The notes: generated by a model from the letters alone, not told the origin. A stretch of 64,000 nt of DNA from Neobacillus rhizosphaerae (GCF_937468385.1 NZ_CALBWS010000024.1:22151-86150); one strand, 5' to 3'; positions 35,173 through 44,119 are shown, counted from the first letter of the stretch. Numbers and translations: made by a program.

Positions 35173-35541
35173 TTATTTCTGATAATTTAGTAACCAGCCA
35201 ATTCCGAACTTATCGACAACATTTGCATGAATCGCTCCCCAGAATGTATCTTGCAACGGAGCCGTAATCTTTCCCTCCTTGATTAAAGCGTCATACACTT
35301 TTCTAATTTCTTCTTCGCTCTCACATTCTAAGGTGATTCTAACGTTGTCACCTTCTTGAATTTTCCCGAAGGTATCTGAAAAATGGATAATACTGTCACC
35401 TAGATGGAGTTCGGCATGTAAACACTTGCCATCATCGCTGTTCTGAATATTAGTAATATCCCCGCCAAATATGCTTTGATAATACTCCATTACATTCTGG
35501 CAGTTATCTATAAATACATAGGGACTAGCATTTTTCATCAT
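35173..35541 (-). CDS. VOC family protein, PhnB-like
   Basis: 122 residues, one glyoxalase/VOC fold with two beta-alpha-beta modules. The start SPYVFIDNCQNVMEYYQSIFGG and the end DKFGIGWLLNYQK are typical of the PhnB (3-demethylubiquinone-9 methyltransferase-like) subgroup. The metal-ligand His of true glyoxalases is not clear. AAGGAGG precedes the ATG. The function is unknown. Confidence 0.82.
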   Translation of the reverse strand: MMKNASPYVFIDNCQNVMEYYQSIFGGDITNIQNSDDGKCLHAELHLGDSIIHFSDTFGKIQEGDNVRITLECESEEEIRKVYDALIKEGKITAPLQDTFWGAIHANVVDKFGIGWLLNYQK

Positions 35542-35806
35542 TATTCCTCCTTAGACTGAGTATTCTTTCTAAGTACAAGAAACATAATACCAATTTTTAT
35601 TGATTTTTTTTATCTCAATGATAGGAAGAGTTCATGGTTACGATTATACTAAAGAGTAAGAGCATTCGAATCTTCGGCAGACCCCAGTCGAATACGATTT
35701 TCTTATTTACCTCGACTTATATTACTCGGCTGAGGATAATTTCCCCTTCGAATAATCCTTTGTCATACTCCAGCATCCTGCTAATGACTTACCGTACCAG
35801 TTAAGT

Positions 35807-36331
35807 CTATTTCCATTTTTCATAGCCAACTTTCTCGAATGCAGCTCTCATCGGCATATTTTCAACATCTGTATCAGAAAAAATCCTCCAAACTCCGTTA
35901 TCTTGTAATACTCTTGTTGCTCTGAGGAGTAAATCGTTTATAAATCCTCTTCCTCTTAATTCAGGGACTACACCAATATAATGAATTGTCCCCTCCATTA
36001 ATCCATTCTTCTCACTTCCCTTAAAAACAACAGGCTGGATGAATCCCACGATTTGGTCATTATAATAAGCAAGCTCCCACCATTCTTTGTTGTATTGAAA
36101 ATGGTCATCGTCAACATTAAAATACAAATCTACAAGTTCACAAATACTTTCAGGTTTAATGTGTTTTTTATCTTCTCTATCTAATGAATTTACAACTACT
36201 CGGTTTATGACCTTTTTAAAGGTGTCTTCTAAATCCTGTGTCACTTTTTTAAAATGGCATCGATCTGGTACAATGACCTTTTCTTTCGGTTCTTTCCATA
36301 CATAAGCAATTTTTTTATATTCTTTCACCAA
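35807..36331 (-). CDS. GNAT family N-acetyltransferase
   Basis: 174 residues. The acetyl-CoA motif A is VVPELRGRGFINDLLLRAT (R-x-x-G-x-G variant, about residues 127-145). It is followed by the motif B strand with NMPMRAAFEKVGYEKW. The 60 N-terminal residues are family-specific. TTG at 36331 or GTG at 36328 could serve as start, since GGAGGG lies upstream. The substrate is unknown. Confidence 0.82.
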   Translation of the reverse strand: MVKEYKKIAYVWKEPKEKVIVPDRCHFKKVTQDLEDTFKKVINRVVVNSLDREDKKHIKPESICELVDLYFNVDDDHFQYNKEWWELAYYNDQIVGFIQPVVFKGSEKNGLMEGTIHYIGVVPELRGRGFINDLLLRATRVLQDNGVWRIFSDTDVENMPMRAAFEKVGYEKWK

Positions 36332-36454
36332 CTTAATGCCCTCCCTAAAGGTATTTATGCAATTGATTATTTTGCGGTAATTCCATGCTTGTCCCTTTCG
36401 ACATGAGTTGCATCTTCATAAAATGTAGTACCTCATAATAAGGAGGTGATACTT

Positions 36455-36559
36455 ATGTATGGTGGTGGTTACGGAGGTTCAAGCAGTTTTGTTTTAATTG
36501 TTGTTCTCTTCATCCTATTGATTATTGTTGGTACATCTTTCATGACAGGTGGGTACTAA
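36455..36559 (+). CDS. YjcZ family small sporulation protein
   Basis: A 34-residue protein: a glycine- and tyrosine-rich start (MYGGGYGGSSS), one hydrophobic helix (FVLIVVLFILLIIVG) and the ending GGY. This matches the YjcZ family of Bacillus, very small proteins expressed in sporulation and found in spores (family knowledge). The ribosome binding site is AAGGAGGTGAT, nearly the full anti-16S sequence. A terminator follows at 36621. Confidence 0.85.
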   Translation: MYGGGYGGSSSFVLIVVLFILLIIVGTSFMTGGY

Positions 36560-36620
36560 CCTATTTAGGATGAATCAACAACCCAAACAAAAATAAAAAA
36601 AATATACCTCAATTTCTTTT

Positions 36621-36649
36621 GAAGCGTGCATACCATGCTTCTTTTTTTC
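36621..36649 (+). terminator. Terminator of the YjcZ gene
   Basis: GAAGC-TG and CA-GCTTC pair around a short loop, followed by seven T. Confidence 0.75.
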
Positions 36650-36785
36650 TATTTATCTCTAAGATTCATTCTAATCCTCCTCTACAATATTACCATAATC
36701 ATCCATAATACTGTGGGATATTTCCAGAGAAAAAGCCAAACAAAAAAAGAAAGATGCCCATGGACATCCTCCTTTTTCAAATCTA

Positions 36786-39542
36786 TTAATAGATGGTTTG
36801 CATGCCTTTTCCAGCCACGGTCATCCATTCGAACTGGCGCAGCCGCACCTCAAACAGTGTCAATGGATCGCGGAACATTTCTGGATTGGTATTCATGTTA
36901 TTCAGCATTTCTTCGTTCGTCTGAATCCCGGACCGCGCTTCTTCAATACAACGATTTAAAATCGTTAGTGGGCTCTTGAAAAACATGGTGACGTCCCGCT
37001 CCAGTGATTTTTCAAACAGTTCAAATGGCCGGAAAAACTGCTGACTGACCAACCTAGCCGCTTCGGCATAATCCTCATTTTCCACAAACGATTTATACTT
37101 ATTATAAAGCATTGCTTTGTTTTGTGGCAGTGCACCAAACAGTTTCCCTGCGCTTTTTAGTAAAAATTGTGACGGTGTCCTGCGCAAGAGAATATTGATT
37201 GAATCCAACTGAAAGCTGCTCGTCATCCGGTCCGTATCGCGACGCCAATCATCGAGTACCTTGAAATCACACTCAAGCTTGAGGCGTTCTTCCCCGTACA
37301 TCTGATTAAAACTCTCACCCATCTCATTCAAAAATTCCTGGCCATGCTCGAACTCCGCTTTGCAACGTTCAATCCATTCCTGGAGCAGGCGGTAATATTT
37401 CGGCATCACCTGCTGCCCTAAGTAATTTTGAAGTCTTCTATTCATCTCATCATTTAGCTCTAAGTGGATTTTGCTAAAATTGCTATCTTCCTTGATTAGG
37501 ACTGAACACTCCTTTAACATTTTCGGAACGGTTTCCGAAATATCCATTACAATCGCATCCTGAAAGGCACGATAAGACTTCATGAACGCTTTTGTTTTTT
37601 GCGCCTCGGTATCCTTTAGTTGATTGACCGCTCCCGTTACCTTCAGCATCATTTCTTCATTCCAGCGCAGCGATTCTACCAGTTGATTCTCTACATCCAT
37701 CCGCTTTTGCAAAAGGCTGGCAATCGTGGTTCTGATAAAAAACAACAGTTTAGCTAGACGGTTATCTTCAATGTTTCTCGTGTTTTTAATCGACTGGATA
37801 AACTCTTTTAAATCCTTCAGCTGCGGACTACCCTCATATTGCGAAGAAAACGCAAAAACTTTGGAATCTGGCAGATAAGCCAGGATCGTAGACCTTGTTT
37901 CATCAAAAATCCGGATTGCTTCCTGCTCGTCTGCAATCGTATCCATCTTGCTCAAGATAAAATGGAGGGGAATATCAGGTGCTAATTCTTGGATTTGTGC
38001 GACAACCACACGCTCCTTATCCGTAAACGAAGCATTAGCATCAAGCACAAACAGGACGGTGTCAGCAACATGAAGGTTTTTCAATACCTCAGATCGATCA
38101 TAATGAGGGGATCCCTTTAGCCCTGGTGTATCTATGAAGGCTACCCTATTTTCCTGCAAAAAAGCACTCGGCCGTCTGAATTCAATAATGGCCTCCAACG
38201 CATTGCGGCGGCGATCCATCCGTTCTTGAAAATCAGAAAAACCTTCTAGATTCGTAATCTCCCGGTCGGTAATTTCGGTGATTTCTACTCCCTCAGAGTC
38301 TTTAAACATAACCACTGACGATGTTGGACTATCCTGCAAGTCTTCGCCTAAAATGGTATTAACAAAAGCGGATTTCCCACTGCCACTTAACCCAGTAATG
38401 AAAAAATGTTGAGTATCGAAATCAATTAACTGCTCGACAAGCCATTTTACCCGATTATTCTCACCCATATCATGTGCCTGCGCCCAGTTCATGATGGAAT
38501 CGAAGAGTGTCAGGCACTCTTCCAGTTCATCCATGTCCGTTTCAGTTATGCTGATCAGATTTTCTGCCTCATTAACGACGGACACACTGATGCTTGCCGG
38601 AAAAAGTTCATTCCAGGAGAGAACCGCAGCTGATGATAACACCAAATTTTTATTGTCAGCTAACCGCAGCCAATTTGTTAACAGGTCAGGGATAAATTCC
38701 TGTATTTTTTTTATAAAGTATCTGCCATCAATTAAGCTAAAATAAGTTTCCTTGTGAAACCTAGAAAGACAAGGCCAATCGTCTTTTCGATTCAAGTCAA
38801 GGTTTAATAAAAGATGGTTGATTTCGCTTAACCACGATAAATAGGATTCCTCATTTTTGTAGCTGTTCCAAAGTGCTGAAACGAGCTGTTCAAATTTTTC
38901 TTTGTCGAGGCCAAACAGTAAGATTAAGGCCTCGGTAAAATAACTGGGATCAAAGGAATTCGTTACCCCCTTCTCCACATACGCAATGATGATATCAATC
39001 CAATCCAACGATTCCGTACGCCTTACTTCATTCACAGCCAGTTCAATGGCATTGTTCCAATCCTGCTGCTCCTCAAAAAAAGTACGGGCGATTTCCGTGA
39101 CGTTAGGATAGTCCGGGTTTGCGACAATCGTCTTTTTAATAACCGAGACAGCCGAATCTAGCTTACCGCGTTCGATATACAGCGATAATAACTGTAACGC
39201 CACTTCAGTATTTAAGGTAGAATTATCCGTTTCAATTGCGCAATAAATGTCCTCAGCGGTCGATAGCAGCCCTAACTCATAATAGGCATCGGCGGTATTT
39301 TTCTTCGCCCACGGCTCAAGCTCATTGATGATGTTTTCCCATTTGAAAATGGCGGCTTCAAAATCTTTATAATGAAAATAGACTTCACCCTGTGCAAACC
39401 GAATATGAGATAAATCAGGCAAATCCTTTTCTGCTTCCTCCTGAAAAGCAACACCAAGTACCCGAATCGGATGAATATTTTCATGTTCATTGATGAACAT
39501 TTCATAATAAGTTTTCTGCTTTAATTGCTTCTCTAATGTCAT
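36786..39542 (-). CDS. TPR-domain dynamin-like GTPase
   Basis: A 918-residue protein with an unusual order. Residues about 1-200 are helical TPR-like repeats (RFAQGEVYFHYKDFEAAIFKW; ADAYYELGLLSTAEDIY). A helical middle follows, then a GTPase domain: G1 GLSGSGKSAF (about 383-392), G3 with FIDTPGLKG (about 470-478) and G4 LSKMD (about 530). The C-terminal third is long and helical with VDI/TEVP-like acidic stretches, as in bacterial dynamin-like proteins that remodel membranes. There are no membrane segments. It stands alone. Bacillus DynA is a two-GTPase fusion, so this is another class. The Mg-binding Thr/Ser (G2) cannot be assigned with confidence. Confidence 0.82.
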   Translation of the reverse strand: MTLEKQLKQKTYYEMFINEHENIHPIRVLGVAFQEEAEKDLPDLSHIRFAQGEVYFHYKDFEAAIFKWENIINELEPWAKKNTADAYYELGLLSTAEDIYCAIETDNSTLNTEVALQLLSLYIERGKLDSAVSVIKKTIVANPDYPNVTEIARTFFEEQQDWNNAIELAVNEVRRTESLDWIDIIIAYVEKGVTNSFDPSYFTEALILLFGLDKEKFEQLVSALWNSYKNEESYLSWLSEINHLLLNLDLNRKDDWPCLSRFHKETYFSLIDGRYFIKKIQEFIPDLLTNWLRLADNKNLVLSSAAVLSWNELFPASISVSVVNEAENLISITETDMDELEECLTLFDSIMNWAQAHDMGENNRVKWLVEQLIDFDTQHFFITGLSGSGKSAFVNTILGEDLQDSPTSSVVMFKDSEGVEITEITDREITNLEGFSDFQERMDRRRNALEAIIEFRRPSAFLQENRVAFIDTPGLKGSPHYDRSEVLKNLHVADTVLFVLDANASFTDKERVVVAQIQELAPDIPLHFILSKMDTIADEQEAIRIFDETRSTILAYLPDSKVFAFSSQYEGSPQLKDLKEFIQSIKNTRNIEDNRLAKLLFFIRTTIASLLQKRMDVENQLVESLRWNEEMMLKVTGAVNQLKDTEAQKTKAFMKSYRAFQDAIVMDISETVPKMLKECSVLIKEDSNFSKIHLELNDEMNRRLQNYLGQQVMPKYYRLLQEWIERCKAEFEHGQEFLNEMGESFNQMYGEERLKLECDFKVLDDWRRDTDRMTSSFQLDSINILLRRTPSQFLLKSAGKLFGALPQNKAMLYNKYKSFVENEDYAEAARLVSQQFFRPFELFEKSLERDVTMFFKSPLTILNRCIEEARSGIQTNEEMLNNMNTNPEMFRDPLTLFEVRLRQFEWMTVAGKGMQTIY

Positions 39543-39923
39543 TTCTTTCCCTCCAATTGCACCATTCTATGTCATACATATGGAAAAGAGGCATAATTAT
39601 TCCTCATACTATTCGACGATTATGTAGAATATAAGTCCCAATTATTACGATTCTACCAAAGGGATTTTTTAATAGGATGTCAATAATATTTCAATTTGGA
39701 GTCAAATATTAGTTAGGAAGCTAGTATCTATCCTCGGTTCTGAAGTTTATAATGATAATAAAAACTCCCCGATTAGCGTTGCCAGTGGCGTAGTTCGTCG
39801 AAAAACACAGCTTTTCGACTGTGAAGCTTATACTCACGAAACCTTCTAAAGTGCACCTATGCGTTCAGATTCTATCGATATAAATTCTAATTAGCGGACA
39901 AAGACCTAAAGGAGAAATCGAAA
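39543..39923. other. Intergenic region with a short hairpin
   Basis: 381 bp between the divergent dynamin-like gene and the 169-residue gene, with both promoters presumably inside. The only structure I see is GTCGAAAA-loop-TTTTCGAC at 39797-39819. No coding frame of interest. Confidence 0.4.
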
Positions 39924-40433
39924 TTGGAAAAGGAACAAGCACTATTTTTATCCACTTGCATGGAAACATTAACTCCATCCACCTACGAAATAAAGAAATT
40001 AGAAACGGTTGGAGGAACTCTCCCGAAGTTTCACCAATGGACAAACGGAAAGAAAACGTTAGCAGCCTATGAGGTGACCCGGCCTGCAACGGAAACTGGC
40101 TATTACTTTATTTTTATTGATTGGCACCGCAATGACATTTATTATCTAGTGATTTACGCCCATGATAAAAAAACGACGTTTGCGGAACTTCGACAAGTCC
40201 AAGAAATAGATGGTGTACCACACATCGTCTGGATGTATAAACCCTTTAAACGAGACGGGAAAAACGATCAGCGGAAAGCTTATTTTAAGCAAATGTTTGG
40301 CTCAACAACGGTGCAAATCAAACTCCCCGCAGTAACATCGGAAGTAGAGGGATTTTTTGAACAAGTGTTTAAACTATGTCAAAATAGGATAAAAGCAGAC
40401 CGTATTGTCGAAGTATTTGATTTTGAAAATTGA
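39924..40433 (+). CDS. Uncharacterised 169-residue protein
   Basis: A soluble protein without recognised domain. It reads EKEQALFLSTCMETLTPSTY at the start, then strands such as GYYFIFIDWHRNDIYYLVIYA and ends AFDRIVEVF-like (ADRIVEVFDFEN). There are no membrane segments or signal. The start is TTG at 39924 with AAAGGAG 9 nt upstream. It is followed 14 nt later by a small Zn-ribbon gene, so both are in one operon ending at the terminator at 40703. Confidence 0.6.
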   Translation: MEKEQALFLSTCMETLTPSTYEIKKLETVGGTLPKFHQWTNGKKTLAAYEVTRPATETGYYFIFIDWHRNDIYYLVIYAHDKKTTFAELRQVQEIDGVPHIVWMYKPFKRDGKNDQRKAYFKQMFGSTTVQIKLPAVTSEVEGFFEQVFKLCQNRIKADRIVEVFDFEN

Positions 40434-40447
40434 TTGGAGTGTGGAAA

Positions 40448-40708
40448 ATGGCAATTTATAAAAACTGTCAAAGCTGCGGAATGCCTTTAGCAAAGGACGA
40501 ACTTGGGGGAGGAACCGAGAAAGACGGCACAAAAAGCAGGAAGTATTGCAGTCACTGCTACATGAATGGAGAATTCACCCTGCCTCATATTACAGTGGAG
40601 GAAATGCAGGAAAGAGTGAAACAAAAGGTCGTTGAATTTGGGATGCCGAAATTTATCGCTGGTATGTTTACGAGAAATATACCGAAGCTGGAAAGATGGA
40701 AGAGATGA
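40448..40708 (+). CDS. Small zinc-ribbon protein
   Basis: 86 residues. The motif CQSCGMP in the first 15 residues and CSHCY about 24 residues later make one zinc ribbon (putative zinc-ribbon domain family). The rest is a helix with TVEEMQERVKQKVVEFGMP. An in-frame ATG at 40430 is earlier, but the ATG at 40448 follows GGAGTG at a good distance. Function unknown; it shares a transcript with the gene before it. Confidence 0.75.
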   Translation: MAIYKNCQSCGMPLAKDELGGGTEKDGTKSRKYCSHCYMNGEFTLPHITVEEMQERVKQKVVEFGMPKFIAGMFTRNIPKLERWKR

Positions 40709-40727
40709 CCTAACGTCATCTTTTTTA
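40703..40727 (+). terminator. Terminator of the zinc-ribbon operon
   Basis: AGATGAC-CTAAC-GTCATCT followed by TTTTT. The left arm contains the stop codon of the zinc-ribbon gene. Confidence 0.85.
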
Positions 40728-40795
40728 TTTTTTAGGGCATTCAAAAGGTTACATGTCCCTTGTTTCATCAAACAATACCCTAATAATTTTTTAAA

Positions 40796-40822
40796 AAACG
40801 GATGGGTCTCATCCGTTTTTTC
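40796..40822 (+). terminator. Second terminator-like hairpin
   Basis: AAACGGATG-GGTCT-CATCCGTTT and T run. It lies 70 bp beyond the first. It may be a second safety terminator or the end of an unrecognised small transcript. Confidence 0.65.
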
Positions 40823-40960
40823 GTGTCTACTCATTGCCATTTTCCAATAAGTCCTTGTTCCGTTATTTCGAATGATTCCATTTTTCGGAACTTGCACTAA
40901 CACTAGAAAAAGCCCGAGTATGTCGACGCAGGCCCCCAAAGTTCATCCTCATCATACCAA

Positions 40961-40990
40961 AATAAGGGACTGCTCTCAGCCCCTTTTAGT
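40961..40990 (-). terminator. Terminator of the amino-acid ABC transporter operon
   Basis: AAGGGGCTG-AGAG-CAGTCCCTT on the minus strand followed by ATTTT. It lies 13 bp past the ATPase stop. Confidence 0.7.
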
Positions 40991-41002
40991 GATAATTATG
41001 AT

Positions 41003-41725
41003 TTATAAAACCTTACTCAAAAACGCCTTTGTCCGTTCCTCTTTTGGGTTATCAAATAACTCCTTCGGGATATTTTCTTCGACAATCAGACCGCCGTCCA
41101 TAAAAAGAACACGGTCGCCCACTTCTTTGGCAAAGCCCATTTCATGGGTTACGACCACCATCGTCATTCCCTCTTTGGCAAGCTGCTTCATAACCTCCAA
41201 AACCTCACCGACCATTTCTGGATCGAGGGCTGAGGTTGGTTCATCAAACAGCATGATATTCGGCTCCATTGCCAGCGCCCTGGCAATCGCCACCCGCTGC
41301 TTTTGCCCTCCGGATAGAGAATCTGGAAAAGCCTCAGCTTTATCCACTAAACCGACTTTTCGTAAAAGCTCCAAGCCTTTCGCTCTTGCCACTTCTGCCG
41401 AAACCTTTCTTACCTTCATCGGTGCGAGCATAATATTTTCAATCACCTTTTTATGAGGAAATAGATTAAATTGCTGGAACACCATGCCCACTTCAGTCCG
41501 TACTTTATTAATATCTGTTTTTTTGTCTGTTATATCGATCCCCTCAACATAGACATGGCCGCCCGTAATCGTTTCAAGCATATTTATGCAGCGTAGAAAA
41601 GTTGATTTCCCTGAACCAGAAGGGCCAATGACGACAACTACCTCTTGGGGCTTGACGGTCACATTGATATCCTTAAGAACCTCATTGATTCCAAATGACT
41701 TTTTCAAATTTTTCACCTGAATCAT
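41003..41725 (-). CDS. Polar amino-acid ABC transporter ATP-binding protein (GlnQ type)
   Basis: 240 residues. Walker A GPSGSGKSTF (about 33-42), Q-loop VFQQFNLFPHK, signature LSGGQKQR (about 136-143), Walker B IMLFDEPTSALDPE and the switch His in VTHEMGF. This is the HisP/GlnQ family of polar amino-acid importers, to which glutamine, arginine and histidine systems belong. The start overlaps the permease stop by 4 bp (ATGA). It energises the permease and binding protein encoded just before it. A tnrA gene and TnrA box stand divergently, so a nitrogen-rich substrate is likely. Confidence 0.9.
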   Translation of the reverse strand: MIQVKNLKKSFGINEVLKDINVTVKPQEVVVVIGPSGSGKSTFLRCINMLETITGGHVYVEGIDITDKKTDINKVRTEVGMVFQQFNLFPHKKVIENIMLAPMKVRKVSAEVARAKGLELLRKVGLVDKAEAFPDSLSGGQKQRVAIARALAMEPNIMLFDEPTSALDPEMVGEVLEVMKQLAKEGMTMVVVTHEMGFAKEVGDRVLFMDGGLIVEENIPKELFDNPKEERTKAFLSKVL

Positions 41726-42378
41726 TCTGTTGCCAACCTTCTTTCAAGACGATTTAACAGGAAGCTTAACGAAAGGGTTAACACAAGATAGATAACCGCA
41801 GCTGTCAGATACGGCTCCCACGGGCGCATATATTGACCTTGCATCGCCCGGCCCCAGTACATCAGCTCCGGGGCGGCAATTAACGCAGCGAGAGAGGAAT
41901 CTTTAATTAAGACGATAAACTCATTGCCAAGCGGTGGAATCATTCTCTTAAAAGCTTGGGGCAAAATAACATTTCGCATAGCTTGTCCATGTGTCATACC
42001 CAACGAGCGTGCTGCCTCCATCTGCCCTCTATCAATCGATTGAATCCCGGCGCGAAAGATTTCCGCTACATAGGCCGCTGAATTTAAGGAAAGGGCAACA
42101 ATCGCAGCGAAAATTGCATTGGTCGTACCTAAAAATGATGGAACGACGGCGAAATGAACCAATAAGATTTGCACCATTAATGGAGTGCCACGAAAAAAAT
42201 TGATATACCACTTAAACGGAAGAGCATACAGCTTATTTCTCATCATTTTTCCTAACCCTATAAATAACCCAAGTACTGTACCTATCAAAATACTTGCGAC
42301 CGACAGGCCAATCGTTAACAATGTTCCCTTTAGAAAAAACGGTGCGTATTCTGCAATAATATCCCACCTAAAATCCAT
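41722..42378 (-). CDS. Polar amino-acid ABC transporter permease
   Basis: 218 residues with five membrane helices. The N-terminal FLKGTLLTIGLSVASILIGT and the EAA loop with EAARSLGMTHGQAMRNVILPQAF (about residues 140-162) are typical of the HisM/GlnP family. It is second in the binding protein-permease-ATPase operon, with the ATPase overlapping its stop by 4 bp. There is only one permease gene, so the channel would be a homodimer. Confidence 0.9.
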   Translation of the reverse strand: MDFRWDIIAEYAPFFLKGTLLTIGLSVASILIGTVLGLFIGLGKMMRNKLYALPFKWYINFFRGTPLMVQILLVHFAVVPSFLGTTNAIFAAIVALSLNSAAYVAEIFRAGIQSIDRGQMEAARSLGMTHGQAMRNVILPQAFKRMIPPLGNEFIVLIKDSSLAALIAAPELMYWGRAMQGQYMRPWEPYLTAAVIYLVLTLSLSFLLNRLERRLATE

Positions 42379-42441
42379 CTATCGATCCCCCTGCCTATTA
42401 CTTGAATTATGCTAATGAAATGCTAGTTTTGCATGCTAAAC

Positions 42442-42483
42442 AAAAATTGCGTAACTGCCTACGGATAGAAGTTACGCAATTTT
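42442..42483 (-). terminator. Internal hairpin between binding-protein and permease genes
   Basis: AAATTGCGTAACT pairs with AGTTACGCAATTT (13 bp), followed on the minus strand by TTGTTT. It is a partial terminator or processing site that may let the binding protein be made in excess over the membrane parts. Confidence 0.65.
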
Positions 42484-42520
42484 AAGTGTATATAGAAAAA
42501 ACTTTTAAACGTTGAATACC

Positions 42521-42572
42521 GTCCAGCTGCAGCACCCAACAACTGGTTTAGCGTCGCTAAACAGGCGCTTCC
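42521..42572 (-). repeat. Short relative of the nested GC-rich repeat
   Basis: On the minus strand it reads GGAAGCGCCTG, a TTTAGC-GAC-GCTAAA hairpin, and GGTGCTGCAGCTGGAC. The ends match the element at 3384-3507, whose middle is longer. It sits in the gap between the binding-protein gene and its operon partners. Confidence 0.5.
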
Positions 42573-42583
42573 TCTATTCTCTA

Positions 42584-43390
42584 TTACTTTTGTTGATCTT
42601 TTAAAATTTTTATATCAGGCTTTGTTTTAAACCATTTCTCATAAAGTTTTTCATAAGTTCCATTGTCCAACACTTTGTTCACGGCCTTGTCAAGTTCTGC
42701 CTTTAACTTACTACCCTTAGGTAACAAAATTCCGTAGAATTCTTTGTTAAAGGTTGCATCGTCTTCGATGAAATCTAAATTGTCATTCGGATTATTTTTC
42801 ACATAGGTCTCGATAACTGTGTTATCCGCAACAACAGCATCAACTCCGCCTTTTTTCAATTCTAAAATAGCTAGATTGTTATTTTCAAACTTTTTTAGTT
42901 TATCGTTATTTTCACCAAACAGTTTCTCAACAACTTCCTGGCCTGTTGTACCATTTTGAACGGCAATCTTTTTTCCCTCTAAATCTTTTGTACTTTTAAT
43001 TGAGCTACCTTTTGGAACTAGAATTTCATTTTTAGATAAAAAGTATGGAATGGAAAAATCATAGGTTTGTTGCCGTTTAGAATCTATGGTGATTGAAGAA
43101 ATAGCTGCATCTGCAGTTTTTCCTTTAATTTCAACAAAAATTGGATCCCAGCCAACGTGCTCTACCTTAATCTTATATCCAGCTTCCTTTGCTACAGCCT
43201 TAATGAAATCAATGTCAAAACCAACAATCTCCCCTTTGTCCTGATATTCAAGGGGGGCATAGGCTGCATCTGTTACCACCCTCAAAGTTTTCTTTTCACC
43301 GTCGCCATTTGTTTTACTCGTTCCACAGGCAGAAAGAATAAAGAGAAATGCTGCTGATAAAACTAGAGAAATCATTTTTAATTTCTTCAT
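42584..43390 (-). CDS. Amino-acid ABC transporter substrate-binding lipoprotein
   Basis: 268 residues. A lipoprotein signal (LVLSAAFLFILSAC, lipobox LSAC with Cys21) anchors it outside the membrane. The SBP_bac_3 domain has DAAYAPLEYQDKGEIVGFDIDF near residues 41-62 and DAAISSITIDSKRQQTYDFS, the signature of polar amino-acid binders. YFLSKNEILVPKGSSIKSTKDL follows. It is the first gene of the operon and its start lies 338 bp from tnrA, divergent, with a TnrA box between. Confidence 0.9.
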   Translation of the reverse strand: MKKLKMISLVLSAAFLFILSACGTSKTNGDGEKKTLRVVTDAAYAPLEYQDKGEIVGFDIDFIKAVAKEAGYKIKVEHVGWDPIFVEIKGKTADAAISSITIDSKRQQTYDFSIPYFLSKNEILVPKGSSIKSTKDLEGKKIAVQNGTTGQEVVEKLFGENNDKLKKFENNNLAILELKKGGVDAVVADNTVIETYVKNNPNDNLDFIEDDATFNKEFYGILLPKGSKLKAELDKAVNKVLDNGTYEKLYEKWFKTKPDIKILKDQQK

Positions 43391-43662
43391 TTTTAACCTC
43401 CATTATATTTTATTATATTAATTAAAAATATTAAAAATATTTTGAATATAGATAATATTATACCTTAATTTGGATTTTCGTTCAATTTTTTACTATTAAT
43501 AATTATAGTTTACTGCTTAAAACACCTTAATATATCATACGTTACTCTTGTCCAGAACATTCTTGCTATTTTACTTACTTTCTATAAAGACATCACAGAA
43601 TACTTTTTGTTTTTCTCCACACTTTGATTCTTTAGGTTTTACACAGTAATCCGTCGATTTCG

Positions 43663-43679
43663 TGTCAGAAAATCTAACA
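43663..43679. promoter_or_regulatory. TnrA/GlnR box upstream of tnrA
   Basis: TGTCAGAAAATCTAACA fits TGTNANAWWWTNTNACA at every position. It lies 65-85 bp before the tnrA start and in the divergent region shared with the amino-acid binding-protein gene. The region 43391-43662 is very AT-rich and holds no gene. Confidence 0.8.
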
Positions 43680-43745
43680 CAAATAGTTGTAATATGGATT
43701 TTTTTTAATATACTACAGTAAACAAGAGTGAGTGGTGAGTCAATC

Positions 43746-44072
43746 ATGGGTAACGATTTGTCTTATAAAGATAAGAAGGTAATTACAATTGGGGTTGTCA
43801 GGGACCTGACTGGTCTATCGGAGAGACAAATACGCTACTATGAAGAACGGAAGTTGATTTTCCCAGAAAGAACCGCCGGAGGCAGCCGGAAATATTCCTT
43901 CTCTGATGTAGAGTTATTGATGAAAATCGCCAATAAAATTGAAGATGGCATTCAAACACATGAGATTAGAAAAGAAATGATTCGTGAACAAAAGAAACAA
44001 AACCAAGATGAAATGCGCAGAAAAATGATTCAAGGACAGCTTAACGCTCAGTTTGGGTTACGAAAAAATTAA
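43746..44072 (+). CDS. tnrA: Nitrogen regulator TnrA (MerR family)
   Basis: About 108 residues. The MerR-type winged helix (TIGVVRDLTGLSERQIRYYEERKLIFPER, then GGSRKYSFSDVELLM) is followed by a short helical C terminus ending MIQGQLNAQFGLRKN. That end is the region by which TnrA binds feedback-inhibited glutamine synthetase. GlnR has another ending. TnrA controls nitrogen genes under nitrogen limitation by binding TGTNA-N7-TNACA sites. ATG 43746 gives the start M-G-N-D-L-S-Y-K-D-K-K, as in B. subtilis TnrA; a GTG at 43728 is upstream in frame. It has its own box and a terminator. Confidence 0.9.
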   Translation: MGNDLSYKDKKVITIGVVRDLTGLSERQIRYYEERKLIFPERTAGGSRKYSFSDVELLMKIANKIEDGIQTHEIRKEMIREQKKQNQDEMRRKMIQGQLNAQFGLRKN

Positions 44073-44087
44073 CACGTATTTTTAACA

Positions 44088-44119
44088 GCCTCGTTCCGTT
44101 TATAAGGAATGAGGCTTTT
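44088..44119 (+). terminator. Terminator of tnrA
   Basis: GCCTCGTTCC and GGAATGAGGC (one G-T pair) with an 8-nt loop, followed by TTTTC. Confidence 0.85.

Noticed and set aside
38503..38519. GTGTCAGGCAC palindrome within the dynamin-like gene
   Set aside because: It is coding sequence (E-C-L-T-L) in frame with the gene and has no T run.
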